From contig BQMF02000598.1 in assembly GCA_027922465.2 (NCBI GenBank), forward strand, positions 1 to 64,000: a DNA stretch of 64,000 nucleotides, given 5' to 3'. A program made the position numbers and the translations under genes. Origin of the DNA: Turritopsis dohrnii (lineage: Eukaryota > Cnidaria > Hydrozoa > Anthoathecata > Oceaniidae). The notes beneath the pieces were generated by a model. The model had not been told where the DNA came from. It ran no database searches and saw nothing but the letters and a program-made list of their open reading frames with translations. Below, piece by piece: positions 35,520 to 47,388 of the stretch; the first letter of the stretch is position 1, and every line of letters begins with the position of its first letter.

Positions 35520-37650
35520 TTAAATAAATAAATAGTTTCTTTTCTATATATTGATCTTCAGTGATCCTTTTCAAGTTGATTAGTCAGTATGCTTGCAAAG
35601 GAGACCATACAAGTCAGCTAAGCCGGTAAGGTATATGGTCACCTTATTGTCCAAATTAAGTGGAGGTGCAAGTATTGGAAGTTAAAGTAAGTGGAAAAGT
35701 GTCAAATCAGTGTGGTATGGAAAATTTTGTGTGATTAATGAAAATGGATTGTGAAAAAAGAAATTTAGAAAAAAAGTGAAAAAAGGAAATATAGTTCAAA
35801 ATTGGAAAGAAGAATTTGGAAGAAATTGTGATACTTTTATTTTGAGTATTTGTCAAGAAGTATTTTTCTTGCTTCATTTTTAGATACACTAATAGTTAAG
35901 TCATGCGGGTTTAGGTTGATTTTTTCAATAATTTCATTCCAAGATTTTGGAATGAGCGAGATGAGGCCATATGTACCATAGGTTATTAAATTGGTATTAG
36001 GGATTTTGTAGGCATGTGGATTGCCTAAATATTTAACTTTGTCAGTTTTTGGAGTTTTAAAAGAAGTTTGCTTTTGATTTGCACAGGGATTGTTTCTAGT
36101 TTCGTGCTGGTGTTCGCGTGTTTTTTAGATGTGCTTGAAAAATAGCATAGTAGATGTTGAGCAAGACTTGGTGGGAAACTGAGTGACGAATTTTTGCCAG
36201 CATACCATTAGCCCTGTTTAACTTCGGTAGAATGTTGTTTATTTGTACCTGCCAACTAAGGTGTTGGTCTAGGTATATACCAAGATATTTTGTGGAACTT
36301 GAGATTGAGATTTTCTCTTTTTTTATTTTAAAATTGTAGTCAAATTGTGAAGTATTTTGCCTTGATCTGAATATTATAATTTCTGTTTTCTTTGCATTTA
36401 GGCTTATCTTATTAGCATGGAGCCATGAGTTGAGTATTTTGAGGTCTTCATTGATTTTTTTCTCTATATTAGATGGTTTTTTGTCAGAGTATAGTAAGCA
36501 GGTGTCATCAGCAAAATGAAACACTTTGGAGTGGCTGATGGCATAGTTAAGATCATTAATGTATAGGAGGAAAAGGAGAGGTCCTAAGACAGAGCCTTGG
36601 GGTACACCATGGATGGTGTCAGCCATTGTGGAGGAATGTTTCCTGACAGTCACATTGTTTTCTGTTAGATAGATAGGATTTCATTAGTTCATTTGTGGGG
36701 CCTCTTATTCCATAATGATTGAGCTTTTCTAGTAGGATAGAATGTTCAACAGTGTCAAAGGCTTTTTGTAGATCAACAAAGACTGAGGCAGCTATTTTCC
36801 TGTCATCTAAAGCAGATTGAATGGAAGAAGTGAGTGTTAGTAAGGCATCACTAGTATTGTGGTCATGTCGGAATCCAAATTGATAATCATAGATAAGTTT
36901 ATTTTGTTCAATAAAATTATAGATTCTAGAGTGGATTGTTTTTTCAAAGATTTTGTTAATATTTGAGAGTAAGGATATAGGTCTGTAATTTTCTATAAAG
37001 AGTTTGTGGTCTTTTTTGTAGACAGGTATGATGTTGCTTATTTTCAAGCAGTCTGGATATTCACCGGTTTCGTAAATCATGTTTATTATTTTAGATAGGT
37101 ATTTACTAATAGTAGGAGCTAGCAGCTTAATGATTCTAGTGGGTATACTGTTAGGTCCAAGTGATTTATGCTCCTGTAGTTCATTGATTAGGTCCTCTAT
37201 TTCCTTATCACTGGTTGGAAGAAGAATTAGAGAGGTTTTTGCTGGATTTTTTAGGTAGTCTGTTGCTTTTTTGTGTGTTCTGGGAATCTTTTGCTTTATT
37301 TTCTCAGCTATGTCACTGTAATAGTTGTTAAAGGAATTTGCTATGAGTTGATCGTCAGATGTTTCAATGTTGTTAATTTTCATTGTGTTAGGTATGTGGT
37401 CCTGGTTTCCCTTGATTGCAATTATTGATTTAATACCCTCCCAAACTTTTTTTAGATTTTTTTTGTTTTCTTCGAAATATTCTTTGTAGTAGTTATCTTT
37501 ACTTCGCCTTAATAATTGGTTAAGTAAGTTTCTTTTCTTTTTATAGTCTTTGAAGTTTTTTTCTCTGTGGCATTGTATTTTTGCTTTTATGAATTTTATG
37601 TAGCTTCTTTCCTTGTTTTGTATGGATTTGTATGGAAAGAGACCATCAGA
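35520..37650 (-). pseudogene. LINE C (CR1/jockey-like), 5'-truncated and internally deleted
   Basis: Minus strand. Starts mid-ORF near 37640 (FIKAKIQCHREKNFKDYKKK; KVWEGIKSII) and stays open to about 36619: NNYYSDIAEKIKQKIPR; LGPNSIPTRIIKLL; NYRPISLLSNINKIFEKTIH; FGFRHDHNTSDALL; VFVDLQKAFDTVEHSILLEK. A frameshift near 36640 leads to HGVPQGSVLGPLLFLLYIN, KVFHFADDTCLLYS and LNSWLHANKISLN. After IYYAIFQAHLK (about 36110) the sequence jumps to ITYGTYGLISLIPKSWNEI, skipping part of the C-terminal region. The 3' UTR has TATGGTCTCCTTTGC and ends in an ATTT run at 35522-35535. Related to LINE B but a different subfamily. Confidence 0.88.
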
Positions 37651-37664
37651 ATTCGTCGCTAAAA

Positions 37665-38010
37665 TAATCGTGATTTATTATAAAGAATTGCCTCGATAAT
37701 TTTATTTTACTCTCCTATTTGAATACATCCGATTGAATGATGACGATCTAGCATAGCAACCGCATAGAAACATAGCTCTAGGGAAAATTCGACACGGTAA
37801 ATTTCTTTTATTTTTGGGGTTGTGAAACTTTATGCAAAAACAAAACTTTTTACCGTGTCAAAATTTCCCTTTCGGCTTAGTTCTTCAGAAAATGAAGAAA
37901 GAAGAAAACGAACAATTTCTACATCTTCGGAGGAGTACCGCTTTTCAAGCGATCATTAGCATAAGTTTTAATAATGGTCGTAAAATTAAATTTGCGCTAT
38001 TGTGTGGCGT
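37665..38010. repeat. Dispersed repeat, copy 1
   Basis: Begins AATCGTGATTTATTATAAAG and continues through GACACGGTAAATTTC and GGAGTACCGCTTTTC. A diverged copy with several small deletions is at 39690-39935. Confidence 0.75.
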
Positions 38011-38097
38011 TTTGACAAAACGATTATTAAAATCATTAACATAACAATATCAAACATTGCGATAATAAATTTTCGGGAAGTATTCGGAATGAATAAT

Positions 38098-38947
38098 CAG
38101 GGAGCGAATTAAGGGATCGCGAATCGCGAATCGCGATCTGTTTTTTCAAAATAGCGATCGATAATAAAACTAAAAGTTGACTTTCGCGATCTACATTTTT
38201 TTCAGATGTAAACTAAAAACATATCAAAAAGCATTTATTTCAGTGTTTATCCTTTTTTTCTTTTTTCTTTCATTCAAATTACGCAAATCTGGGGGAAACT
38301 ACCTGTTGCTTCCTTTTATTGTTAAATATTTTTCTTTAATAAAAAGATCACACGATGTGAAACGTTTTCCTGATTTTCTTTCTTTTTGTGATTCCTTTAT
38401 AGTAAAGTTGGTAAAACGTTTTACACTTTTGCCGCATGCTGTAAAGAAGTGTTCCTACAATTCACATAAACTTTAAGGCGTTTTTCTGATTATGTTTTTA
38501 TAAACGGTAAAAACGAGTATATATAACGGTAACATTATAAACGAGGTAAAGTTGATTATCATTTTATATCTATACTTTTAGTTAATATATTTCAAGTACA
38601 AAACTTAAATAAAAACTTAAAAACATGTTATCTTTATCTAACCCTCGGCCTATATTTAAAACATTTGAAACGTTGATAGCATACAACTTTAAAAATATAG
38701 CTCAGATACTATGAGAACCCTTGAAGAAAATAGAAACAGCTTTCATCCCAGTTTTCAATTTTGTTTAGAAACAAGACATTCCATTAAAGTTATATAAATT
38801 TTGATCGCGAAGATTGCTTTTTCCCGATAGCATTTTTGGTCAAAACCGATCGCGAAATGCGAAAAAAATTTTGCCTGACGCGCTATTTTTACTCGCTACG
38901 CTCGCAAATTTTCGCGATCGACTTTTTATTACTTAATTCGCTCCCTG
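38098..38947. mobile_element. Nonautonomous DNA transposon, 850 bp, CAGGGAGCGAATTAAG ends
   Basis: The 16-bp terminal inverted repeat is exact: CAGGGAGCGAATTAAG at 38098-38113 and its reverse complement at 38932-38947. ATAAT stands directly outside both ends, a candidate 5-bp target duplication. CAGGG termini recall hAT elements, but an 8-bp duplication is not seen. Subterminal GATCGCGA words occur at both ends. No transposase. Confidence 0.82.
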
Positions 38948-39689
38948 ATAATTCAAACGAACGAATGGTTATTACATGCTTCACCAGAACATATATTTCG
39001 TAATTATACGCTCAGTCCTCCCCTTAGCTTAAACTCAGTGTTCTAGAAATGTTTGGTAGTATATCGCTTGAAAAATTGCTTGGTAAAAAAAGAAGGCCAA
39101 CTAAACCCGAGGGTGGTGCGATTGCACCCAAAGCAACCCCCAAGTTACGCCACTGCCTACTTATTTTGGGGATCTGGGAACGAAGTTATTCAATCTGAAT
39201 ACGAAAATAAATAACACAAAAAGTCACAATCGCCCTTCAAAAAATGGCTGCAAATCCGTGAAATGTTTTTTTTGTGTAAGTCGCCAACATATAAAGTCGT
39301 GAATCCTAAAAAAGCAAAATGTGGCGAAAGTCGCGAGAATTTTTGTGTTCCCGATCTTTTGTACCTACGATGAACTTCGTCTGTATCTCGACGAATTCTA
39401 TTCACATATTCTCGGGTTTTATAGAAAAAACACAAATAATTTGTTCTGGACAATTTATTTACATCAACGTGAATGTATAAAGTAAAGAGTCCTAAGTTAC
39501 AAATTAAATCAGATTGATAATTACTTCTTTCATGATTTTACAATACATTTCTCAATCTTGTATTCTCAAATCAGTAGAAAACGTTGTGAATGCACTTCGT
39601 CGTGTGGCTGTCATAAAGTAGTATTAGACGCTTTTTATCGCAAGTTTTGGTCGAGTGGTCCTAACTGACTCGACCAGAATCCAACGCTA

Positions 39690-39935
39690 TTAATCGTGAT
39701 TTATTATGAAGAATTGCCTCGATAATATTGTTTTACTCTCTTATTTGAACACATCTGATTGAATATGATGACAATCTAGCATAGCAACATAGCTCTAGCG
39801 AAAATTTGACACGGTAGATTTTTTTATTTTTGGAGTGGTGAAACTTTATGTAAAAAACAAAACCTTTGTAGGAGTACTGCTTTTCTAGTGATGCATTAGC
39901 ACGGTTTCAATAATGGCCGTAAAATTAAATTGGGA
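39690..39935. repeat. Dispersed repeat, copy 2
   Basis: Parallels 37665-38010 from AATCGTGATTTATTATGAAG to GCACGGTTTCAATAATGGCC. It is shorter through internal deletions. Confidence 0.75.
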
Positions 39936-40517
39936 ATGAATAAATCAAACAAACGACTGTTTATTATTATGCAACCCTCCAGCCACTGCCTACTTCTTCG
40001 TGCATATTTTCTCTTTATGTAAAAGTTCCATTGAAATAAATTATTTGAAGATCTGGAAGCGAAGTTATTTAATCTGAATATAAAAATAATTACCTTAAAG
40101 GCACAAAAAATCGCGAGCATTGGTTATCGCGAGCTCCCTAAACTGATAAATGTTGCGTACATTAAAAAATTGACAAATATTTTTGTATATATGCATAAAA
40201 TCCTGTAAAATACATAGAAGCAATATTGAGAAATTTTTTCTCTAATGACGTCATACTCAATAAGAAGGTCATCCTCTTTCTGCATTCACTGACTTCTACG
40301 GGGAACAATTCTCAAGATTCACTTTTCCGGAAACGAAAGAAAAAATAGCTGCAAATCCACGAAATATTTTTTGTGAAAATATTTAAAAGTCACCAGCACA
40401 TCAAGTCGTAAATCCTAAAAAAGCAAATGTTACGTACCGCAAATTTCCATGGCTTACTTATGCATGTTTTTTTACTGTATCTGTGTATTGACTATTACTG
40501 TTTTAAGTGTCTGAAAA

Positions 40518-40868
40518 ATGTCTAAAAAAAAATATAATGTCTCTTTTACCGACCGATGGTTGTCAGACGAGCGTTTTAAAGGCTGGATACAGAAAGTAGA
40601 AAAAGATGAAAGGTCTGCCAGATGTACGTATTGTTGTAAAACATTTGATATTGGTAATATGGGTGAAAGTGCCCTAACAAGCCACATGAAAGGGAAAAAA
40701 CATTGTGAAAGGGCACCATCATCTGCATCAACCTCGTACCCAGGGTTTCTTGCCTTTTCGATATCGAAAAGGCAAGAAACCCTGGGTACGAGGTTGCATC
40801 TGCATCAGTTGAATCTTTTTTCAAGCAAGCAGACACCGGAACTTCTACTGCTTCTAGCACAAAAGTAA
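40518..40868 (+). pseudogene. BED-like zinc-finger ORF (hAT-type/ZNF family N-terminus), disrupted by a palindromic MITE
   Basis: ATG at 40518 opens KKYNVSFTDRWLSDERFKGW, then a finger with CTYC and HMKGKKH, a Cys2-His2 arrangement typical of BED-like N-termini of hAT-related transposases and their domesticated relatives. Immediately after RAPSSAS the 68-bp palindrome (plus a 9-bp duplication) is inserted. 77 extra bases shift the frame, so the tail read in this frame is not the original. Beyond the insertion the original frame resumes as ASVESFFKQADTGTSTASS, which supports this reading. No catalytic domain follows, so it is a fragment or one exon of a larger element. Confidence 0.7.
40729..40796. 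mobile_element. 68-bp perfect palindrome (MITE) with 9-bp target duplication
   Basis: Starts CAACCTCGTACCCAGGGTTT, has its centre at TCGATATCGA, and is an exact palindrome. CATCTGCAT flanks it on both sides (40720-40728 and 40797-40805). It is a minimal version of the 111-bp element at 14929-15039. Confidence 0.92.
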
Positions 40869-40899
40869 AACTATTGATACTGTGTCTACCTTAAAGGGG

Positions 40900-40960
40900 G
40901 ATTTCTCCTGGAAATATTAGCAGAATTCTCCTGGAATCTCCTGGAATCTCCTGGAATTTC
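40900..40960. repeat. Short tandem repeat TCTCCTGGAA
   Basis: TCTCCTGGAA(T) occurs five times, three of them directly adjacent at 40929-40960. Confidence 0.85.
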
Positions 40961-41565
40961 CTTTTTAGAAAAGAGTGGCAACCCTGAAGCATTTGGAAGT
41001 CACTTATAAATTGTAGCAATCTATATTTATAAGCTAATATTAGTGCACTCTGTAGTAGAGAGAGAATTTTAAATTTAATAGGGGAAAAAGAAACCAGGTT
41101 TTTCAACTACAGGGGAAGCAAGATGTAGACAATAAAAAGTGATCGCAACACTGCAAATATTTCATGAAGATCTTAAAATGTTATTTGGAAATTTTTAAAA
41201 ATTGGTTTGCTCTTTTATATAAAGCTTCAAGTAAATGGCATTTGGAAAGGAAAAACAAAATTTTTTTTTCTTCTTGTTTTTTGGTTTACAAACTCTTTAT
41301 AGTCACAATGTTAGAAAAGTCAAAACTTCAATCTCCCCAAAGTAACAAAGTTTTCATTCAGGTTGAAAATGTGATACAGTAGTGTACAATTGCAGAACAA
41401 TAAATTTTTTGCTGCAACATATATTCCTACTGTTTGAAGGGTTTCTTACTTTTTTTAATATTTTGACCTATAAAATACATCATGTTATTTATTTTGTTGT
41501 ACGAACAGTTTCTTTTTATAGTTGTCTCTTATTCAAAGATTAAAATGAAGATGTTATGAAAGTGA
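40961..41565. other. Region upstream of SETD9
   Basis: AT-rich. No gene or clear element. Should include the SETD9 promoter; no defined promoter motif can be called. Confidence 0.4.
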
Positions 41566-44500
41566 ATGTTTCAAAACGTGAAGAAGAGTTTTGATGCGTA
41601 TAAGTACAGATTTGTACCGTGGTTGATATGGAATTGGAGCAAAGGGTAAGAAGATAGTTTCCCATAGCAAACCAGTTTTTGTGATAGCAATAATCTTGAA
41701 ACTGCTGGAGTCTCCCAAAACTTGGTCTATGATTAAGCTTCATAGAAGGCTGCACTAGAAGAACTGCACTAAACCCAACCTGCACTAGACATGGACAAGT
41801 GGCACAAAACGGATAGTGAGTGTGAGTAAGTGAATGAGGAACAGGATGAAAATGTCGATAATCCATGTTATTTTGGTATGAAAATAAATTCAGAAAGTTT
41901 TATATATGTTTCTGGTTTCCAATAAGTCATTCATTTGGCATGAAATAGATTTCTTGCAAAAGTTATTTATGATTTCTCCTTTACTTTATTTGTAGGGTAG
42001 TGAAGCATGTCACTGTAAATGAAAATGTGACTGAAGTAATCGACGTTAGAAAAGATCATCTCAGGACTGTTATGAGTTTGTTCGAAAAGCTCACTGACTG
42101 CTCATTAAAAAAATCCAATAGGTTGATCATTGAAAGTGAACTGGGATTTATGATTGAACGGAAAAAAAGTCACCTATCGGGACATGGTGTTTTTGTCACG
42201 TCTGGAAATATAAAAGCTGGTTCTTTGGTTGCTTTTTATCCAGGTTATTACAGGTTTTTTATTTTTATTTGCTTGATATGATGCTTACTGATGCTCTGAT
42301 CATAATTCTCCAGCAAGAAATCCTTTGCAACAGATGCTCTCCATTTTTGGATATTCTCTTATTCCAGATAATAGCAAAATACAATAATTTAATTATAAGT
42401 TTTCAGAAATGATAACTAAGCATGATAATTTACCGACATAGTTGCATGTAGATATTCAGCTGTAATTTTAACAAATTATGTAGCAAAGACTTTCCAGTTA
42501 TATAAGTTATAAATAGAGCATCTTGTTTTATGGAAGAAGGAAGTTTTTGTACTTATCACATTTTAGTTTATGGTAGTTTATATAAGTATATAAGTATTTT
42601 TATTAAAATTTGCCAGGATAGCATTTGGATGTGCTAACACAAGTGAAAGGATACTTCACGATAAGAGATTATTTGATTTTGCTTTCCTGACCCTGTCAAA
42701 GGTTTCAAAGTTGGTAGCATAGTAAACATGTTAGGACATAACCCAAAGAAAAGGACCTGGTGAAGAAGCTGGTGCAGTCTCCATTTTGACATAATAGCTA
42801 TGAATGGAGAAACTGTTTGCTCTTTGAAAAAGAGGGGGTCAAAAAGACATAAAGTTTTTTTAAAATCTCCCTTCTGTAGATGCTCTTTTTGTGCATATTC
42901 CTATACTCTAGTCTTATTTAATTTTTCTAAAGTTTTTAAGAAATAACTGAAAGGATTTGGTATGTGTTCAGGGACTTGTACATTTTAAAACAATTATTTT
43001 TGCTTATCTGACCTGACCAGCCTCGATAAACTCTTTGAATACTGTTATGTGGTTGTTGTCAGGTGACGGAAACACCCCTCTAATTTGGCTTATAGCACAT
43101 ACTGACAGTAAGCCATAAATCTGTAACTTCTAAAAAATCAGTGGGAATGGCAATCAACACATTAATTGTAACACATTGGTTTCCAATAACGATCATGATT
43201 ATACATTTCTATCTAGTAGAAACCACACCTTGCATACATACCTATTGAAGTTATAACATTGAGACATAAAAATAATCTTTAGGCATGTTTTCTTATAATC
43301 GTTCCGTAAAAGATCAAGAATAATTAATGACAGAATTCCTTCATTATGTGAAATTAAATTTTCCAGAAAATTGCAGCCAGTGACACACATGATTAAAGGT
43401 ACTATATGTAAACCATCATACATACACGAAAACACGAAACTTTCAGTATGTGTATGTACAAAAAAGTAGAAGACAGATATACGCAACTAAAAGCAGGTGT
43501 ACAAACGACTGTACCTAAACGAATTTGGCAAGCCCTGAAGAAATGAAATGGTGTCTGCATCTGAGTAGTTCCATATTCCATATGAAGAAATTGTAACTGT
43601 GATGTCACCATGAATTTTTTGAATCCTTGATTAAAAGTGAAATATGGTGATTTAGAAAATTTTATAGCCCTTTTTGTAATGTACATTAGAAACGCTTTAA
43701 GCAATTTAAGTTGTATTTTTGACATTAACTCAAAAGTCAGGTGTATGTTTATGTGTTGCATAAATAATTATTTGAGGAAACTGATGTACTTGCCACATGA
43801 GGAATCTAGGGGAAAAATAGCTTACTAGAACAATTTTTGTGAATTTATCTGGTCTTGAAGAAACAAAGATTCTTATCTATTCGTCCTTATGGAGGGAAAA
43901 GAAAACAACGAATTATTTGCAGCAATTGGGCTTGTGGCAATTACCAGTAGTGTGTGAAGTAAAATACGATAAGTATCATTAAAAGTTTGTTCCAAACTGG
44001 TCTGGTTCATGGTTGACACTCGATATCTGGAACGTGATTCCGTACCAACGTGACCAGCTAATATAAACCACAATGGGGAAAATCACATATTCCTCGACCC
44101 AATGCGTAGCCGCTAAGCCCCAAGGGCTAAGGCCATACAAAATTGTTCATTCAGTGTCTTCAATGATTTAGTGCAGATGCAAACATGCTCTCCGCTGTAT
44201 GTTTCATAAAAAAGAAAAGAAACAAAAGTTAAACTTAAAGCTTAACACATGCTGTTAACATACATACTGTTGACACACACACTGCTAACACACATACTGT
44301 TAATGCCTCAGAAACATTTTCCAACTCCTGCCTCCTTTTTATATCATTTACTGCACATGCAATTTATTAAATTAATACGCATGCGTGTCCTCCTCCTTAC
44401 TCTCCATCCAGAGTTTCAAACTATGCATTGCTTCTATTATCTATCATTTAGTTCATTTCTTGTTGTAAATCAAACAAAATATATTTTTAGGTACTGTTTA

Positions 44501-45154
44501 CTATCCTATGGAACCATTATTTTTCCAATCACTTGGTAATTCGTTCATTTTAAAGTGTGTTGATGGCATCATGATTGATGGTAATGATAAAAGGATGAGT
44601 AAATGGATCTATCGGTATGTTGCAGGGTTTGAGGAAATTTTTCCAAATGAAAGGGTCTTGAAAATTCCTTGCTTGTTTTATTTTAATTCTTTCATTAACT
44701 CTGAAAGTCAACCAGTTTGCTGTTTTCATGGACTTGATCTACACAACATTATTTGAACTTTATTTCTGTTAAAACTTGTTGGTTTTTTTTCTTAAGATCT
44801 TCAGCTGCAAGAGATACAATTGGTTCTTATCAGTCATGTGATACTTCTTGGTTAACCAATCAAATGGATAATCCTCTTGCTATAGGCCAATATATAAACA
44901 ATGGGACAAAAATGTTTCCTGCCAATGTGATGTATGAAGAGCTAGATATTCCTCTGACGTTTCCTCTGAGTTTGATGAAATACATACCTAATGTTAATTT
45001 TTCACCATTGACACTTCACACTGAAGATGAGAGTGGAGCTGATTCTCATAATGGTAGATTTGTTAGGACGGTTGTTATAGTATCATTACGTGATATTGAT
45101 TGTGGAGAGGAGTTATTTTCTTCATATTTTACCGAGGTGAAAAACGAAACTTAA
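41566..45154 (+). CDS. SETD9: SETD9, SET domain-containing protein 9, four exons, 269 aa
   Basis: Exons 41566-41645, 41996-42243, 44491-44614, 44797-45154; phases fit and all junctions are GT-AG. The N-terminal SFDAYKYRFVPWL matches the conserved YKYRFVPW start of SETD9. The SET region follows: SGHGVFVTSGNIKAG and VAFYPG; EPLFFQSLGNSFILKCVDG; GIMIDGNDKRMSK; TSWLTNQMDNPLAIGQYINN (the pseudoknot NH-type region); and near the end VVIVSLRDIDCGEELFSSYF, where GEELFxxY is the post-catalytic SET motif. Family role: predicted lysine methyltransferase, poorly characterised. The start is the first ATG in frame upstream of the YKYRF block. Length is close to the family's (~300 aa). Confidence 0.93.
44245..44306. 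repeat. Short tandem repeat ACATACTGTTAACAC-like
   Basis: Four imperfect 15-bp units (GCTGTTAACATACATACTGT and so on) in SETD9 intron 2. Confidence 0.75.
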
Positions 45155-47388
45155 TTGTTTTAATCAGAATTATTTTTGGAATCAAGCAATACTGCAGTTG
45201 TACAAATAATGGTGTCAAAACTAGAACACCCTGTTGAACCCTGTTGATAAATCCTGACAGAAAAGATTCTTCATACGGAAACAGCTTAGCTATGAATACA
45301 GCCTTGATATTATTTTGCACTTAACATGTAATATGGCTAAAATATGACTACACTCTAATAATATTTCAGACTTTGCAAGAATAATTTACTTCATAGAAGC
45401 AATTGCGTTGGTAAAGACCATAAGATATGTCAATGTTTTTTTGAAGTAGGCGAAATTCAGAAATTCAGATTTTAGGTCTAAAAATGTAACCAATTAGAAA
45501 ACTGGAATGATAATTCTGTAGGAGGTGTATTTCATGACCCTTAAAAATATGCCATGCTTTGGAGGAACCATTTTTAGGATCACATATTCCATGAAATTGA
45601 CTTTTCTAAATCCCAAATAAATTCTAAATAAGATAAAAAGCAATACAATATGCTTTAAGTCTGAATTTTGTAAAACTACTTCGAAGAGCACTTTTGAATT
45701 AATTATTTCAACAGAATTTGGGATCAAGTCTAAATTAGTATTACGTAAATTTATTGCAATGTGTTTGTATAACACATTGTTAACGTACCTGGAATAAATA
45801 ATTAACTTCAAAAATCAGTCTCAAATAGGAGCAGAAACAGATGGAAAATTCCACGAAATGAAAGAGAGATATTGATATGTTTTTCTATACTTCTGAAGAT
45901 ATAAGGAGCGTAATGTTTCATTGTCTAATTGAGAAATGAACATTATTTTTTTCTTTAAATACGAACATTTTGTAAAACATGAACTAGTAAAAAGGGCTCT
46001 CCTGGAAGGATTTATTCCATACAAAGAATCACAATACCTTCGTAACTTTTATGAGGAAAAGTTATAATCTGGAAAAAACTTTGGTGGAATTTTTCTTCAA
46101 TTAATGTTCCTCCTGTCTCATTAAGATTTACCTCTATAGTAAAAGATGCCCTTTTGTTATCATGTAGCATGGTTAGAATTACAAGATTTGAAGCATTAAA
46201 AGATCCACAATTCCATGTTCAAAACCTTTATTTTTCTTTTTTCTTGGAATATCTCATCCCCTGAGGCTCCAATAAGTCTAAATTTTCTTTCAAAATCATA
46301 AAATCAGAACCCTCCTAATGACTAAGGAGAGATGACAATTGTAGCTTGTAGTACTTTTTCATTACTTCAGAAGTAATTATCGATATTTTAAGCTGTTCAA
46401 CATCTTGTGGAGTAATGTGATCCTAGGATGCTTCATATGGTATGAACATTTTTCATGGGTTTCATTAAGGCCTATTTTATATATGTTTTGTCTCAAATTG
46501 GTTTGCTTTTGTAGACATGGAAGGATTTGGTTTTCAAGATGACTATTTCTTGTACTTTTTTGGAATATTTGATCCAAATGAGCACTTTCATAAATTTTAA
46601 CCATCTTGGTTGTTACATAAAAAACTTAGCCATCCCTGTGTTAAATTTGGCTTGGAGAGCATTTCAACATTTTCTAATTTTTCAATCCTTACGTGTTCCT
46701 GACTTTGCAAGCAAATAACTTGCCACCAGTTGGTGCTTAGAATTCCAGAAAAATGAAAATAGAATTTTCAATCCTATCTTAACACAAAGTTTTTATTTTT
46801 GATATGCCTTTGATATTGGATGAAAAAAATATTTTGACTGAAAAAATATTTTGACAATTTTGTCCAATTAAAAAAAACACCAACATATAAATTTTTAAGA
46901 ACAATTTTTTAGCAAAACATTCTAATACCCGCTGTTGACATAATGTAGTTTTTATTTCAGCCACAATATCAACAAATTCCTTGTGACTGAACCTTTCTTC
47001 TATAAAACATTTCTCTGACAAATTCATGAAGGATTGTTATGTTATTGTTATTTGCCTTGCATTGGATGATAAGACAGATCCAGAAGCTTTTAGTATATTA
47101 CTATTTCAATGTTTGGATTGGTATTTTATGCAGAATGAAAATGAGTTTCATTTCAACGGTTTATCAATCACATGATAATCTCACGTCAATATATTTTATA
47201 TTTTTCTACAAATACTTGACATGCAAACTTCTCGAGACCAGTTCAACCGATAAGTTTGTGTTTACGTTTTTGAAGGCTGTTTTGGGCTGTTCTGAAAGTG
47301 ACAATGTCAGTTGATATTAATGATTACTAGAAAACCTTCTCAAATCTCTTTTAGTCTAGACAATCAACAATACTGATAATAGATTAAA
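45155..47388. other. Intergenic stretch between SETD9 and UBE3C
   Basis: AT-rich, no supported gene. Small direct repeat AAAAATATTTTGACTG twice near 46826-46856. The last few hundred bases should carry the UBE3C promoter. Confidence 0.45.

Larger units (their letters stand above)
37660..40517. other. Repeat-rich noncoding stretch
   Basis: No gene. Contains a dispersed repeat present twice (37665-38010 and 39690-39935), a DNA element (38098-38947), and another pair of similar blocks (39170-39335; 40045-40110 with 40330-40425). A short inverted repeat TGGTCGAGT/ACTCGACCA lies at about 39648-39676. Confidence 0.6.

Noticed and set aside
39648..39676. TGGTCGAGT/ACTCGACCA hairpin as a regulatory operator
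   Set aside because: A 9-bp stem in repeat DNA far from any gene; no basis for function.
41540..41866. Minus-strand 108-aa ORF
   Set aside because: Antisense shadow of SETD9 exon 1 and its intron.
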